DNA of 64,000 bases from Bacteroidota bacterium. Lineage in GTDB: Bacteria; Bacteroidota; Bacteroidia; Chitinophagales; Chitinophagaceae. The notes beneath the pieces were generated by a model that saw only the letters and a list, made by a program, of their open reading frames with translations, ran no database searches and was not told the origin of the DNA. The stretch lies in contig JAEWKC010000037.1 of NCBI GenBank assembly GCA_023386235.1, forward strand, positions 1 through 64,000, written 5' to 3'. Numbering within the stretch: the stretch's first letter is position 1; the number at the start of each line of letters is the position of its first letter. Positions 52,725 to 62,566 of the stretch are shown here, in pieces. The translations under genes and the position numbers were made by a program.

Positions 52725-55700
52725 ATGAGCAAAAATCAGAAAAGATTTGGAACGTTATTTCAATGTTTCGGAAGCTTGCTGCTTATTGTTTTTATGACGT
52801 TAAGTTTTCAGGCTTCGTCACAAACCGTAAGCAGAGTTTCAGGAACTATTATTGATTCATTAGGTACCGGTATTCCTAATGTATCTGTAACTGTACAAGG
52901 AAAAACAACCGGTGCAATATCTGCAGATGATGGTAGCTATGCCATAGCGGCTACCAATGGAGACGTTCTTGTTTTTTCTACTCTTAATTATGGAGTAAGA
53001 GAAGAAGTGGTTTCCGGACCTACATTAAATGTTACCTTGTATACTTTAGTAGAAGATGCAGGAGACGAGATTGTGGTAGTAGGTTATGGTACGCAACGTA
53101 GAGTAAACCTAACAGGTTCTGTAGCTACCATCAATAGTAAGATGTTAGAGAACAGACCCATTACCAGTGTTTCTGCGGGTTTGGCTGGTTTGCTGCCGGG
53201 TGTATATGCCAGGCAAAGTACCGGCTTGCCGGGTGGAGACGGAGCGTCTATAAGAGTACGTGGAGTAGGTACATTAAACAATGCGTCGCCAATGGTGCTG
53301 GTAGATGGTATTGAATCTACAATGAATGACATCAATCCGGAAGATATTGCTTCTATCTCCGTTTTAAAAGATGCTGCCAGTGCGGCTATATACGGTTCTA
53401 AAGCTGCCAATGGTGTAATACTTATTACAACAAAAACCGGAAGAAGAGGAAAGCCCGTAGTTACATTGTCTTCTAATTTAGGAAAGCAAACACCTACCAG
53501 ATTGCCTGAATATTTAAGCTCTGCAGATTATGCAACGCTCTACAATGAAGCGCTCGCTTTTGCCGGTCAATCTCTTAACTTTACTGAAGAAGATATTAGA
53601 TTATTTAGAGATGGCACTAACCCATATACACATCCTAATACAGATTGGTTAGATTTGTTATATTCAGGTAAAGGAACGCAGTCTATCAATACAATGTCTG
53701 TTTCAGGAGCTACAGATAATGTAAATTATATGGCGTCTGTTAATTATCAGAACCAGCAAGGTATAATTAAGTATACAGGAAAAGATCAGTATGGTGGAAG
53801 AACCAATCTTACCATTAAACCCAACGAATGGTTAGAAACCGCTTTCAACTTGTCTTTTACCAGAGAGGCACAGCATCAACCCAATAACGCTTATGTGGGT
53901 GGAGGTTTAGATCAGATTATACGTCAGGTGAATCGGATAGCACCTTGGATACCTTACAAAAATCAGGATGGTACCTATGCCACTATATCCGATGGGAATC
54001 CAATAGCCTGGATTGATCAAGGCGCGCAAATCAATCGTCTCAGAGATTTTTTCCTTGGTATAGGCTCGGTTACTGTTAAGCCGTTTAAGGATTTTTCTAT
54101 TAAAGGGGTGGCTTCAATAAAAACGTATAAAGAAGATTATAATGAATTAAGAAAGGAAATACAATATAACCCTTCTAAATATCACGGCCCTACAAGGATG
54201 AATCAAAATAATACGGCAGACGAAAGAAGAGTAGGAGAAATAATTGCCAATTATAATACTATGCTTAATAACGATCATAATATTGGTGTAATGGCAGGTT
54301 ATCATGCTGAATTGTATAAATTCAAAACAACTACAGCTTTCAGACAAAATTTCCCTAGTACAGAACTTACCGATTTAAACGGAGGTGGTACAGAAGGAAT
54401 GCAAAATAGTGGATATACCAGAGAGCTGGCCATGCTATCTTATTTTGGTAGAATTAATTATGCTTATCAAGGTAAATACTTATTTGAATTTAATGTTCGC
54501 CGAGATGGATCTTCCAGATTTGCTTCTAACAACAGATGGGGAACCTTTCCTTCTGTATCAGCAGGTTGGCGTATTAGTCAGGAAGCATTCTTTGCACCAA
54601 TTAAACATGTTGTAAATGACATGAAAATAAGGGCATCTTGGGGTAAATTGGGTAATCAGGATGCTTTGACAGATTATTATCCCGCAATTCCAACTTTATC
54701 TTTAGGCTATGATTATCCATTTAATAGCGCTATCAATTCCGGAGCTGCTATAGTTAATGCAAGAAATACAGCTATTACCTGGGAAGAAGCTACCAGCACA
54801 GGTATAGGTCTTGATTTGAAATTGATTAATAGAATTGATTTAAATATTGATTGGTATAAAAGACTTACAAGCGGAATAATCATGGCAGTACCTTCTCCCG
54901 AAACTTTTGCACTGGCTAATTTCGTAGACAATGTTGGCCGAATGGAAAATAAAGGTATAGAAGTAAATGCCCAATACAACGATAGATTCGGAAGTGTTGA
55001 TTTTAATTTCGGACTTAATTTCGCTTATAATAAAAATACCTTGTTAGAGTTGGCCGGGCAAAATGAAATTTTAAACGGTTACTATATAAGAAGAATAGGA
55101 GAGCCCGTAGATGTGTTTTATGGTTATAAAACCGATGGTATTTTTAGAACAGATGAAGAGGCTGCTGCTGTAGACAACAGGTTGTACAATGCAGGGACTT
55201 TTAAAGCCGGTGATCTGCGTTATGTAGATTCAAACGGAGATAAAATAATAAATTCTTCTGATCGTGTAGTACTGGGCAATTCCGTTCCTCCGGTAAATTT
55301 TGGATTAAACTTTGGCGCTGCATACAAACAGTTCGACATCATGGCCATTTTTAATGGTACAATGGGAGGTTACGGTTATATGGATTTTGATGCGATAGGA
55401 GGTATTAATGGGGATGCACAAAAGCCAGCCAGCTTGTGGATAGACAGATGGACACCGGAAAATGTCAATGCCTCTGTACCCAGAGCAAGAGTGGGTATTA
55501 ACGGACCCAATATGCCGCAGAACAACTTACTAAGTTACTGGTTAAGAAGCAGTGATTATCTAAGATTAAAAAATCTACAAATAGGATACAATTTCGCTAA
55601 TGACTTCTTAAAAGATAAAGGAATTAGAAGTGCAAGGATATTCTTTACTTCTCAAAATACCTTTACTATTACTAATTTCTTAACCGGATGGGATCCTGAA

Positions 55701-55772
55701 GCGCCAAGTGGTCGTGGTAGTGGCTATCCTGTAGTGATGGTAAACTCAATTGGACTTAATCTTTCATTCTAA
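52725..55772 (+). CDS. SusC/RagA family TonB-dependent transporter
   Basis: A 1015-residue outer-membrane transporter. A signal peptide (ending ASSQ) precedes a carboxypeptidase-D-like domain (about 30-105, VSGTIIDSLGTGIPNVSVTV), the SusC plug with GYGTQRRVNLTGSV and KDAASAAIYGSKAANGV, and a 22-strand barrel ending in the aromatic strand SIGLNLSF. With the SusD-like lipoprotein downstream (11 bp) it imports an oligosaccharide or peptide. No glycoside hydrolase, SusE or regulator gene is adjacent, so the substrate is unknown. ATG 52725 is chosen over a TTG at 52695. Confidence 0.95.
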   Translation: MSKNQKRFGTLFQCFGSLLLIVFMTLSFQASSQTVSRVSGTIIDSLGTGIPNVSVTVQGKTTGAISADDGSYAIAATNGDVLVFSTLNYGVREEVVSGPTLNVTLYTLVEDAGDEIVVVGYGTQRRVNLTGSVATINSKMLENRPITSVSAGLAGLLPGVYARQSTGLPGGDGASIRVRGVGTLNNASPMVLVDGIESTMNDINPEDIASISVLKDAASAAIYGSKAANGVILITTKTGRRGKPVVTLSSNLGKQTPTRLPEYLSSADYATLYNEALAFAGQSLNFTEEDIRLFRDGTNPYTHPNTDWLDLLYSGKGTQSINTMSVSGATDNVNYMASVNYQNQQGIIKYTGKDQYGGRTNLTIKPNEWLETAFNLSFTREAQHQPNNAYVGGGLDQIIRQVNRIAPWIPYKNQDGTYATISDGNPIAWIDQGAQINRLRDFFLGIGSVTVKPFKDFSIKGVASIKTYKEDYNELRKEIQYNPSKYHGPTRMNQNNTADERRVGEIIANYNTMLNNDHNIGVMAGYHAELYKFKTTTAFRQNFPSTELTDLNGGGTEGMQNSGYTRELAMLSYFGRINYAYQGKYLFEFNVRRDGSSRFASNNRWGTFPSVSAGWRISQEAFFAPIKHVVNDMKIRASWGKLGNQDALTDYYPAIPTLSLGYDYPFNSAINSGAAIVNARNTAITWEEATSTGIGLDLKLINRIDLNIDWYKRLTSGIIMAVPSPETFALANFVDNVGRMENKGIEVNAQYNDRFGSVDFNFGLNFAYNKNTLLELAGQNEILNGYYIRRIGEPVDVFYGYKTDGIFRTDEEAAAVDNRLYNAGTFKAGDLRYVDSNGDKIINSSDRVVLGNSVPPVNFGLNFGAAYKQFDIMAIFNGTMGGYGYMDFDAIGGINGDAQKPASLWIDRWTPENVNASVPRARVGINGPNMPQNNLLSYWLRSSDYLRLKNLQIGYNFANDFLKDKGIRSARIFFTSQNTFTITNFLTGWDPEAPSGRGSGYPVVMVNSIGLNLSF

Positions 55773-55783
55773 AAATAAATACA

Positions 55784-57364
55784 ATGAGAATCAATATAAT
55801 ATTATTTATAGTTTTTGCCGGTTTTATTACGGGCTGCAGCAAAGACTTTTTAGATAGAGGGCCAAAAGATGCACTCTCGCCCGGTACCTTTTGGAAAACA
55901 AAACAAGATGCAGACCTTGCATTAACAGGTTTGTATAGAGGATTTGAAAGTGCTGGAAATTTGCTGTATCGTGATTGTGGGTCAGATAATTCCTTCAATA
56001 ACTTTCCGTGGGAAGGATGGCGCCCAATTGGGGATGGCACCGTGTCACCTACCAATCCGGGAAGCAGCTATTTCAACTATTCAATCATTAATAGATGTAA
56101 TGAGTTTTTGCAGTCTGCCGAAGCAATGGATTTTGAGGGAAAGGAAATTTATATGGCACAAGCTCGTTTCTTAAGAGCGTACAGGTACTATCTGCTTACT
56201 ACTAATTACGGAGATGTACCTTTAGTTACAGAAGTTTTCTTGCATCCTAATGACTCAAAAGTACCTCGCGATCCTAAAGAAAAAATTCAGGAGTTTATTG
56301 AAAGCGAGTTAAAAGCGGTAATTCCCGTTCTGCCACCTAGTTACACGGCAGGGGAGTATGGTAAAGCCACTAAAGGAGCCGCACAGGCTCTATTAGCTAG
56401 GTTTTATTTGTATTATGGAAAATACGCCGACGCTTTGGCAGCAGCCAAGTCAATTACCGGATATTCTTTGTTCCCTAGTTATACAGGTTTGTTTGAACCT
56501 GAAAATGAACAAAATTCTGAAGTGATTTTATCAGTACAACTTACTCAGGATTTGTATAGCATAGATTTTACACCCTACTTACCAAATAGTATCGGCGGAT
56601 GGTCTTCTGTAGTGCCAACCCAGCAACTGGTAGATGCTTATGAAATGGCAAATGGACTTACTACTGCTGAAGCCGGTGCGGCATATAATCCTCAAAACCC
56701 ATATGTTAATCGTGATCCAAGATTGAGAGCTACCGTAATTTATCCGGGTGCATTATTTTACAATGGCAAAGTATATTCTTCCATTGTTCCTGAAGACAAT
56801 GATTATTATAATAAAGCAGATAATGCAAGTAAAACAGGTTATAATTATCGTAAATATCTAAATTATGTAGTTCCGGGCACGCAATTTTGGAATTCCGGAA
56901 GAGATATTTATATTTTCCGTTATGCTGAAATCCTATTGACAATTGCGGAAGCAAAAGTAGAATTAAACCAAATAGATGAGGAGTTGTACAATGCAATTGA
57001 CGCGGTTCGTGAAAGAGCCGGCATGCCGCCAACCGACAGGGCCAAATATAACAATCAGGCAAAATTAAGAGAGCTGGTTCGTAGAGAACGTCGTGTAGAG
57101 TTTGCAGGAGAAGGACTGAGAAGAGACGATATCATCAGATGGAGAATTGCACCGGAAGTTATGAATGTAGAATTGAAAGGTACTAAACGTGGAGAAGTGC
57201 TTTCTACTACTCATCCAAACGGCGATCACAATGTAAATCTTAATTTAGATGCCAATGTGATAGAATCACGCAGTTTTGCAGAAAAAAACTACCTGTTGCC
57301 TATTCCACAAGGGGCAATAGATAGAAATCCGGAACTTACACAAAATACTGGTTACGGAGATTAA
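55784..57364 (+). CDS. SusD/RagB family nutrient-binding lipoprotein
   Basis: A 526-residue surface lipoprotein with a lipobox (ITGC, Cys18) followed by the usual SKDFLDRGPKDALSP. Helical TPR-like repeats follow (ARFLRAYRYYLLTTNYGDVPLV) and the C-terminal SusD motif LRELVRRERRVEFAGEGLR is present; the end has YLLPIPQGAIDRNPELTQN. It caps the SusC barrel and captures the nutrient. It is the last gene of a two-gene operon closed by a strong hairpin. Confidence 0.95.
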   Translation: MRINIILFIVFAGFITGCSKDFLDRGPKDALSPGTFWKTKQDADLALTGLYRGFESAGNLLYRDCGSDNSFNNFPWEGWRPIGDGTVSPTNPGSSYFNYSIINRCNEFLQSAEAMDFEGKEIYMAQARFLRAYRYYLLTTNYGDVPLVTEVFLHPNDSKVPRDPKEKIQEFIESELKAVIPVLPPSYTAGEYGKATKGAAQALLARFYLYYGKYADALAAAKSITGYSLFPSYTGLFEPENEQNSEVILSVQLTQDLYSIDFTPYLPNSIGGWSSVVPTQQLVDAYEMANGLTTAEAGAAYNPQNPYVNRDPRLRATVIYPGALFYNGKVYSSIVPEDNDYYNKADNASKTGYNYRKYLNYVVPGTQFWNSGRDIYIFRYAEILLTIAEAKVELNQIDEELYNAIDAVRERAGMPPTDRAKYNNQAKLRELVRRERRVEFAGEGLRRDDIIRWRIAPEVMNVELKGTKRGEVLSTTHPNGDHNVNLNLDANVIESRSFAEKNYLLPIPQGAIDRNPELTQNTGYGD

Positions 57365-57386
57365 TACACCGAAACCGTGAATACTA

Positions 57387-57425
57387 AAAACCTATAAAGC
57401 CTTCAGACTTTATAGGTTTTTTATA
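57387..57425 (+). terminator. Rho-independent terminator after susD
   Basis: AAAACCTATAAAG (57387-57399) pairs with CTTTATAGGTTTT (57408-57420), a 13-bp perfect stem, followed by further T residues. It also lies before the end of the convergent porin gene. Confidence 0.85.
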
Positions 57426-57457
57426 ATAATAATAAAGTAGTTAGCGAGAGAAATATT

Positions 57458-58708
57458 TTAAATCCCCATTTCTATTTGAAAACGCCAGTACCAGCTTTGG
57501 GTGTTGGTATTGTTAAAATGCTGAAATTGATTAAAGCTGAATTCTGTCTGTATTTTAAAGGCGTGCTCCCAAATATACTTAGTAACACCAAGCGTATATT
57601 GCTTTTGTTTTGGCTGAAACTCAAATATATTTTTATCAGGTGTTTGTGTTGAATATCTTCCTATTAGTTCCCAGTCTTTTTTAAAGATATAACTTCCCTG
57701 GATGTCCTGGCCATTACCTACATTTACGTATTTGTACAAGGAAGCGTCAGATGCAGAGCGCGTAACAGGATCATTGGTTTGGCGGTTCATAAACGCGTAC
57801 ATAAGCGCCCAGCCGTTATATTTTCCGATTGCGTCAAAGAAAAAAGATTGCAGGTTTCTCGACTCGTACAGTTCAGATCCTTGCTGGCCACGGTTTCTGG
57901 TAGCATCATCATTATAATGATAAGTAGCGCCTACCATTATTTTCGGAGTACTTTCTCTTGCTATGTCTCCTTCAAAAAATTCACCCCCGTTTGTAAACCT
58001 TCCTAAGGGAAATAATTCTGTACGCCCTGTATAGGCAAGGCCCCCGTTTTTGCTGTTGGTCCAGTTTCTGCCTTCGCCTGTGGTCACAGCGCCTCTTAGA
58101 TTATATTGAAAATCGCCGGACATTTTACTGAGGTAGTGTCCTTGAAAGCCAAAGTCCCTGTCAATATTAAAAAATGCATTGTTGATAGATCTGTCTGTAA
58201 GCTGCAATGCGCCCGATGAGTTTACGCGCTGCCTGTTTCCCGGAAGTTTTGTTTGCCCAAATCCAAAGCTCCATTTTTCATTAGGCTGATAATACACAAT
58301 AGCGTCTCTTATTACATTCAGGTTTCGGCCTTCTTCTAATTCGCCCACGTCTTCAGGAGAAAAAGAGAGTTGTATCACGTACGGAAATTTTGTACTTCCC
58401 ACATAGCCGTCAAATCTCAGTCGCAGGCGCCGTATAGCAGCATTTATAAGGTTTTCGTTCGATTCGTTGTGCAATAATTCCAGCCTGTTCTGCATTCTGA
58501 AACGAATGTTTAGTTGAAACAGACTGTCGGGCGAAGTAATGCCTACGCCCTTACCAAAATTGTAATAAGGCGAGTTTTGCATATCTATATGATGATTTTC
58601 GGGAAGCAGATCTATAAGCGAAACTCTGCGTTTGGCGGTGGTATCTTCCTGTGCGGTCGCTGTAAAGGAAATAAATAAAAGCAGGCAAAAAATATAGGTA
58701 AGTTTCAT
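57458..58708 (-). CDS. OprO/OprP family outer-membrane porin
   Basis: A 416-residue protein with a signal peptide (ending ATAQ) and a beta-barrel pattern: alternating strands, many Tyr/Phe at strand ends, and a C-terminal WRFQIEMGI. The early block FQLNIRFRMQNRLEL and the repeated RLRLRFDGYVG fit the phosphate-selective porin (Porin_O_P) family. In Bacteroidota such porins are not shown to be phosphate-specific. It has no operon partner: the divergent upstream gene lies beyond 58774 on the same strand. Confidence 0.83.
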   Translation of the reverse strand: MKLTYIFCLLLFISFTATAQEDTTAKRRVSLIDLLPENHHIDMQNSPYYNFGKGVGITSPDSLFQLNIRFRMQNRLELLHNESNENLINAAIRRLRLRFDGYVGSTKFPYVIQLSFSPEDVGELEEGRNLNVIRDAIVYYQPNEKWSFGFGQTKLPGNRQRVNSSGALQLTDRSINNAFFNIDRDFGFQGHYLSKMSGDFQYNLRGAVTTGEGRNWTNSKNGGLAYTGRTELFPLGRFTNGGEFFEGDIARESTPKIMVGATYHYNDDATRNRGQQGSELYESRNLQSFFFDAIGKYNGWALMYAFMNRQTNDPVTRSASDASLYKYVNVGNGQDIQGSYIFKKDWELIGRYSTQTPDKNIFEFQPKQKQYTLGVTKYIWEHAFKIQTEFSFNQFQHFNNTNTQSWYWRFQIEMGI

Positions 58709-58773
58709 ACAGAGAGTGAGTTAATGAATTAGCTGCAAATGTATAAATATATGTTGAGTTTATATACAGCTTT

Positions 58774-59937
58774 CTATTCAGCTTTATTAAACAGGTATTC
58801 CAATATCTCTATTTCAACGGCAAGCAATGCTTCGTTTTTAAAATTCATCCAGTTATGAATGTGCTTTAATGCTTCCATGATTTTATAGCTTTTTTGTCCT
58901 TTATTCCCCCAAGAAAAATTTCGTACTTCTGTAGAAAATGATTTTGCATCGTGGAGGCTGCAACACACGCCAACTCTTGTTCCGGAATTAATGGAGGTGT
59001 TGATAGCCGTTCTGGAATAATCACCCATTATAGTTCCGAACTTTAAGCCGGCTGTCATGTATTTGCCTGTTTTGGCATGTAAAATTTTTACATCTCCACC
59101 GGTATTTTTAACATTGCTGCAAGAAGTGCCGGCTCCAAGATTGCACCAGCTGCCCATTATTGAGTCACCCAAATAGCCGTCGTGTGCTTTGTTGCTGTAA
59201 TCGTGAATAATTACATTTTTTAACTCACCTCCAATCGTACATTTTTTACCTATAGTAGTAGCGCCGTAAATTTTAGCCCCCATTTTTATTACAGAATTTT
59301 CGCCTAAGAAAAAAGGCCCTCTTATGCAAGCGCTTTCCATAATAGTGCAGTTCTTTGAAATGTACACAGGGCCATCGCTTGCGTTGATGGTGCATCCTTC
59401 TATCGTACATCCTTCTTCAATAAATATGGCATTGGGGTTTATGAGTAAATTGGTAGCTGAGATAGCAGACTTCCTTTCTTTTTTTATTAAATAATCTTTC
59501 TGTAGTGCGAAGAATTTTTTATTCCATGCCACAAGTTGATGAGGATACTGTATCAGTGCTGTATCGTGCAGGATTTCCGTATCGCGTTTTATTTTAAAAT
59601 TGGTTTCTTGTTGATAATTGTTTTTGCTTTTAAATGCAATGGTGGCTCTGTCTTTATTTACCAGTATTTCGTCTAAACTCAATAGTTGTATGGCTTTCCA
59701 GAGTTCAGGTGTGGCAATGGCTGCCGCGTTTATATAAATATAGCTTTCATTAACAGGGCATGGCTCGTATTTTTTTCTGAGGTATTCCTGTGTAAGAATG
59801 TATATATTTTCTCCTGTTATATGTTGCCACCATTGTTTCAGCGGCATGGTACCGGCATACATATCGGCAAAGGCTCGTGTATAGGTAACAGGTGAAAAAT
59901 TGTCGCGCTCTGTAGGATCAAATAGTAAAATGCCCAT
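58774..59937 (-). CDS. GlmU-like putative sugar nucleotidyltransferase
   Basis: A 387-residue protein. The N-terminal half (about 1-175) is a degenerate nucleotidyltransferase domain (ILLFDPTERDNFSPVTYTRAFAD), and the C-terminal half a left-handed beta helix of hexapeptide repeats (SKNCTIMESACIRGPFFLG, GAKIYGATTIGKKCTIGG). Bacteroidota often carry such a GlmU-family protein beside a genuine or absent GlmU. The usual nucleotide-binding LAAGxGTR motif is missing, so activity is uncertain; acetyl- or uridylyl-transfer to amino-sugar phosphates is the family expectation. Together with glmS, DUF4954 and anmK it fits amino-sugar metabolism. Confidence 0.8.
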   Translation of the reverse strand: MGILLFDPTERDNFSPVTYTRAFADMYAGTMPLKQWWQHITGENIYILTQEYLRKKYEPCPVNESYIYINAAAIATPELWKAIQLLSLDEILVNKDRATIAFKSKNNYQQETNFKIKRDTEILHDTALIQYPHQLVAWNKKFFALQKDYLIKKERKSAISATNLLINPNAIFIEEGCTIEGCTINASDGPVYISKNCTIMESACIRGPFFLGENSVIKMGAKIYGATTIGKKCTIGGELKNVIIHDYSNKAHDGYLGDSIMGSWCNLGAGTSCSNVKNTGGDVKILHAKTGKYMTAGLKFGTIMGDYSRTAINTSINSGTRVGVCCSLHDAKSFSTEVRNFSWGNKGQKSYKIMEALKHIHNWMNFKNEALLAVEIEILEYLFNKAE

Positions 59938-60057
59938 AAATATTAGCTTTGCAACAAAATTAACTAAATCATTGTATTTAAGAGTTTGCTTTTACACATT
60001 TATTAAATACTTTTAATCTTATTTTTTTAAACACATTTATATCTATAATTTTTAAGA

Positions 60058-61230
60058 GTGAAATATACGTTTGTATTTTCTTTTGTTTTGATAGGATTAT
60101 TTTTTACCGCGGCTTGCAGTAACGATACCAACAGCAACAAGAAGAAAAATAAAAGAGTGAAAGACGCGCAGCAGGAAGAGCCTGTATTTAATCCCTTAAC
60201 TGATGCACAAAAAAATTATTACCAGCTGGAAATTCAAAAAAAATTTGACAGTCTGTTTCCCGGAGAAACATTCAATGGAGAAATTTTAATTGCCAAAAAC
60301 GGGGAAATTCTTTTTGAAAAATACCAGGGCTATCACGATTTTAAAAACAAGACCCCTATTACTGAAAATACACCTTTGCATGTAGCTTCCGTTTCAAAAC
60401 CGCTTACCGGCGCGGCTATACTAAAGCTTTATGAGGAAGATAAACTTTCGCTTGACGACAGTGTGCAGGTATATATACGGGACTTTCCGTATCATGGCAT
60501 AACTATACGAAACCTTTTGTCGCACAGAAGTGGTTTGCCCAATTATCTTTATTTTATGGATAAAGACTGGGATAAAAAAAGAATGGCATCTAACCAGGAT
60601 ATAATCAATTTCATGATTGAGCAAAAAGTACCCAGAACGGCATCGCCCGACAGGGCTTTCCAATATTGCAATACCAATTATATTTTACTGGCATTGATCG
60701 TAGAAAAAATTACGGGAATGGATTTTCCTACCTACATGAAAAAAAATATTTTTGAGCCCTTAGGCATGAATAATACTTACGTTTTTTCTAAAATAGATTC
60801 GGCCCACTATATAGAAACCTATTCGGTTTCAAAACCTTTTCCTATGGATCACTACGATTGTAGCTATGGCGATAAAAACGTATATACCACCGTGCGGGAT
60901 TTACTAAAGTGGGATAACGTGTTGTATACAGGTGATTTTTTAAAGCCCCAGACCATAGCGCTTTCCTACCAGGCATTAAGTCATGAAAGACCCTCTATAC
61001 ATAATTATGGATTAGGCTGGAGAATGATAAATAGTCCCGCGGGCGATACGGTAATTTATCACAACGGATTTTGGCATGGCACCAATGCTGTATTTACCAG
61101 GTTTGTACAGGATACCGCAGTGGTAATCATTATAGGCAATAAGCAAAACCGAAATATCTACAAAGGGAAAGAATTTGGCAATATATTTTCTAAACAGGAA
61201 AACTATGAAATAGCCAATCCTTTAGAATAA
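60058..61230 (+). CDS. Beta-lactamase-fold serine hydrolase lipoprotein
   Basis: A 390-residue lipoprotein (lipobox TAAC, Cys20, then a Lys/Asn-rich linker). The class C/DD-peptidase-like domain has the nucleophile motif SVSK (Ser111-Lys114), YCN (Tyr203-Asn205) and YHNGFWHG in place of KTG. These beta-lactamase-related proteins include D-aminopeptidases, esterases and penicillin-binding-protein-like enzymes, so antibiotic resistance should not be inferred. The start is GTG at 60058. Single gene, convergent with anmK. Confidence 0.83.
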   Translation: MKYTFVFSFVLIGLFFTAACSNDTNSNKKKNKRVKDAQQEEPVFNPLTDAQKNYYQLEIQKKFDSLFPGETFNGEILIAKNGEILFEKYQGYHDFKNKTPITENTPLHVASVSKPLTGAAILKLYEEDKLSLDDSVQVYIRDFPYHGITIRNLLSHRSGLPNYLYFMDKDWDKKRMASNQDIINFMIEQKVPRTASPDRAFQYCNTNYILLALIVEKITGMDFPTYMKKNIFEPLGMNNTYVFSKIDSAHYIETYSVSKPFPMDHYDCSYGDKNVYTTVRDLLKWDNVLYTGDFLKPQTIALSYQALSHERPSIHNYGLGWRMINSPAGDTVIYHNGFWHGTNAVFTRFVQDTAVVIIIGNKQNRNIYKGKEFGNIFSKQENYEIANPLE

Positions 61231-61274
61231 AAACAGCTGATAAGAAATGATCTCTTGTTCCCCGTTGTTCTTTA

Positions 61275-62372
61275 TTAATATTCCTGACCTATCCAGACAG
61301 CGCCACCAATGCTGGCCCGTGAAGCGCCGGTAATTTCATTCATGATCGTGTTTTCTTCCCGCCAACGCAAAGTGGCTAACAAAGCCATTATGATAGCTTC
61401 TTTGTATTCTATGGTTTCTTTATCAGGTACAAAAACTTCAATATTGTATTGCTGCATTACAGCAGTAAGCCTTTTAATTAAAAAAGCGTTAAGTGTGCCG
61501 CCTCCACTTACAAAAAGTTTTTCTTTTTCTGCCGGTATTCTTTGCGAAGCGTTATTCACAGCCAGCGCTATCTGTGTGGCAATATGTTCAGTATAAGTGC
61601 GCATTTTATCTTCCAGGCTTATTTCAGCGCTGTTTGCCAGCGGGTATACGGTTTCTATACCAAAATCATTGGCCAGAGATTTCGGATAATCCTGCCGGTA
61701 ATATTCCAGCTTGTTGAGAGCCGTAAGTAAAGCGGTATTTATATTGCCTGCCGCAGCAATGGCTCCGTCCTTGTCAAATGCCAAGTTTCTTTGTGCAGCA
61801 AGCATATTTAAAACCTTGTTGGCGGCACAAACATCAAAGGCTATTTTTTTGTCTTCTTTTAAAATAGAAATATTAGCAATGCCTCCTATATTGAGAAAGT
61901 AATTAAAACCGGGGAAGAGCAACTTTTCGCCCAAAGGAACAATGGGCGCGCCCTGGCCACCGAGCGCTACATCCATGGCACGCAGATCGCTCACTACATT
62001 TATTTTTGTGCTGGCGGCTACCTGTGCCGCATTTCCCAGCCAGGCCGATACGCCTGCATAAGGCCGGTGAAAGGTAGTGTGACCATGCAAAGCTATCAGC
62101 TGCACCTGATGCTGCAGTTGGTTTTTTTCTATAAAATGATTTACTAAGTTGCCTATAAGCTTGCCAAAATCTACGTCTAATTGCAAATAATCCACGGCCG
62201 GCAATGTGGTGGCGTTTACAAGTCTTTGCTTCATTTCATCAGGGTAATCATCGCAGCCTGCAGCCAGTATTGTATATTTCCATTTTCCGCCAATCTCTTC
62301 AAATTCTACCAATGCCATGTCTAATCCGTCCAAAGAAGAGCCGCTCATTAATCCTAAAGTACGATAAATCAT
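61275..62372 (-). CDS. anmK: Anhydro-N-acetylmuramic acid kinase
   Basis: A 365-residue kinase that opens and phosphorylates 1,6-anhydroMurNAc during peptidoglycan recycling. MSGSSLDGLDMALV at the start, FHRPYAGVSAWLGNA, FLNIGGIANIS and FVSGGGTLNAFL are family motifs for phosphate and sugar binding. ATG 62372 is used; the frame continues to 62408, but those codons overlap a TACATTTG -7 element. The product feeds MurNAc 6-phosphate into amino-sugar recycling, linking it with glmS and the amidases. Confidence 0.93.
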   Translation of the reverse strand: MIYRTLGLMSGSSLDGLDMALVEFEEIGGKWKYTILAAGCDDYPDEMKQRLVNATTLPAVDYLQLDVDFGKLIGNLVNHFIEKNQLQHQVQLIALHGHTTFHRPYAGVSAWLGNAAQVAASTKINVVSDLRAMDVALGGQGAPIVPLGEKLLFPGFNYFLNIGGIANISILKEDKKIAFDVCAANKVLNMLAAQRNLAFDKDGAIAAAGNINTALLTALNKLEYYRQDYPKSLANDFGIETVYPLANSAEISLEDKMRTYTEHIATQIALAVNNASQRIPAEKEKLFVSGGGTLNAFLIKRLTAVMQQYNIEVFVPDKETIEYKEAIIMALLATLRWREENTIMNEITGASRASIGGAVWIGQEY

Positions 62373-62392
62373 AGTATCAAATATTTGCTCAA

Positions 62393-62400
62393 CAAATGTA
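62393..62400 (-). promoter_or_regulatory. -7 element upstream of anmK
   Basis: On the minus strand TACATTTG matches TAnnTTTG, 20 nt before the anmK ATG at 62372. It overlaps the codons of the longer reading frame and supports the shorter start. Confidence 0.5.
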
Positions 62401-62512
62401 AAGCTCAAAAATCACAATTAATAATTAAAATGAAATATTCAGACGCAAAAAAGAGGCATAAAAAAAATTTCAAAAAATAAATAAGGAAATCAGCACTATG
62501 TGAATGCTTTCT

Positions 62513-62520
62513 TATCTTTG
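62513..62520 (+). promoter_or_regulatory. -7 element upstream of upp
   Basis: TATCTTTG is a perfect TAnnTTTG element, 46 bp before the upp ATG at 62567. It lies after an in-frame ATG at 62504, which is therefore not the start. Confidence 0.55.
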
Positions 62521-62566
62521 TACAGATATTGTATACTCAATAATTAAAATAAGTTACCTTAGCTCT

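Noticed and set aside
60058..61230. Serine hydrolase as a true class C beta-lactamase (antibiotic resistance gene)
   Set aside because: It is a lipoprotein with SxxK and YxN but no KTG; many beta-lactamase-fold proteins are esterases or peptidases.
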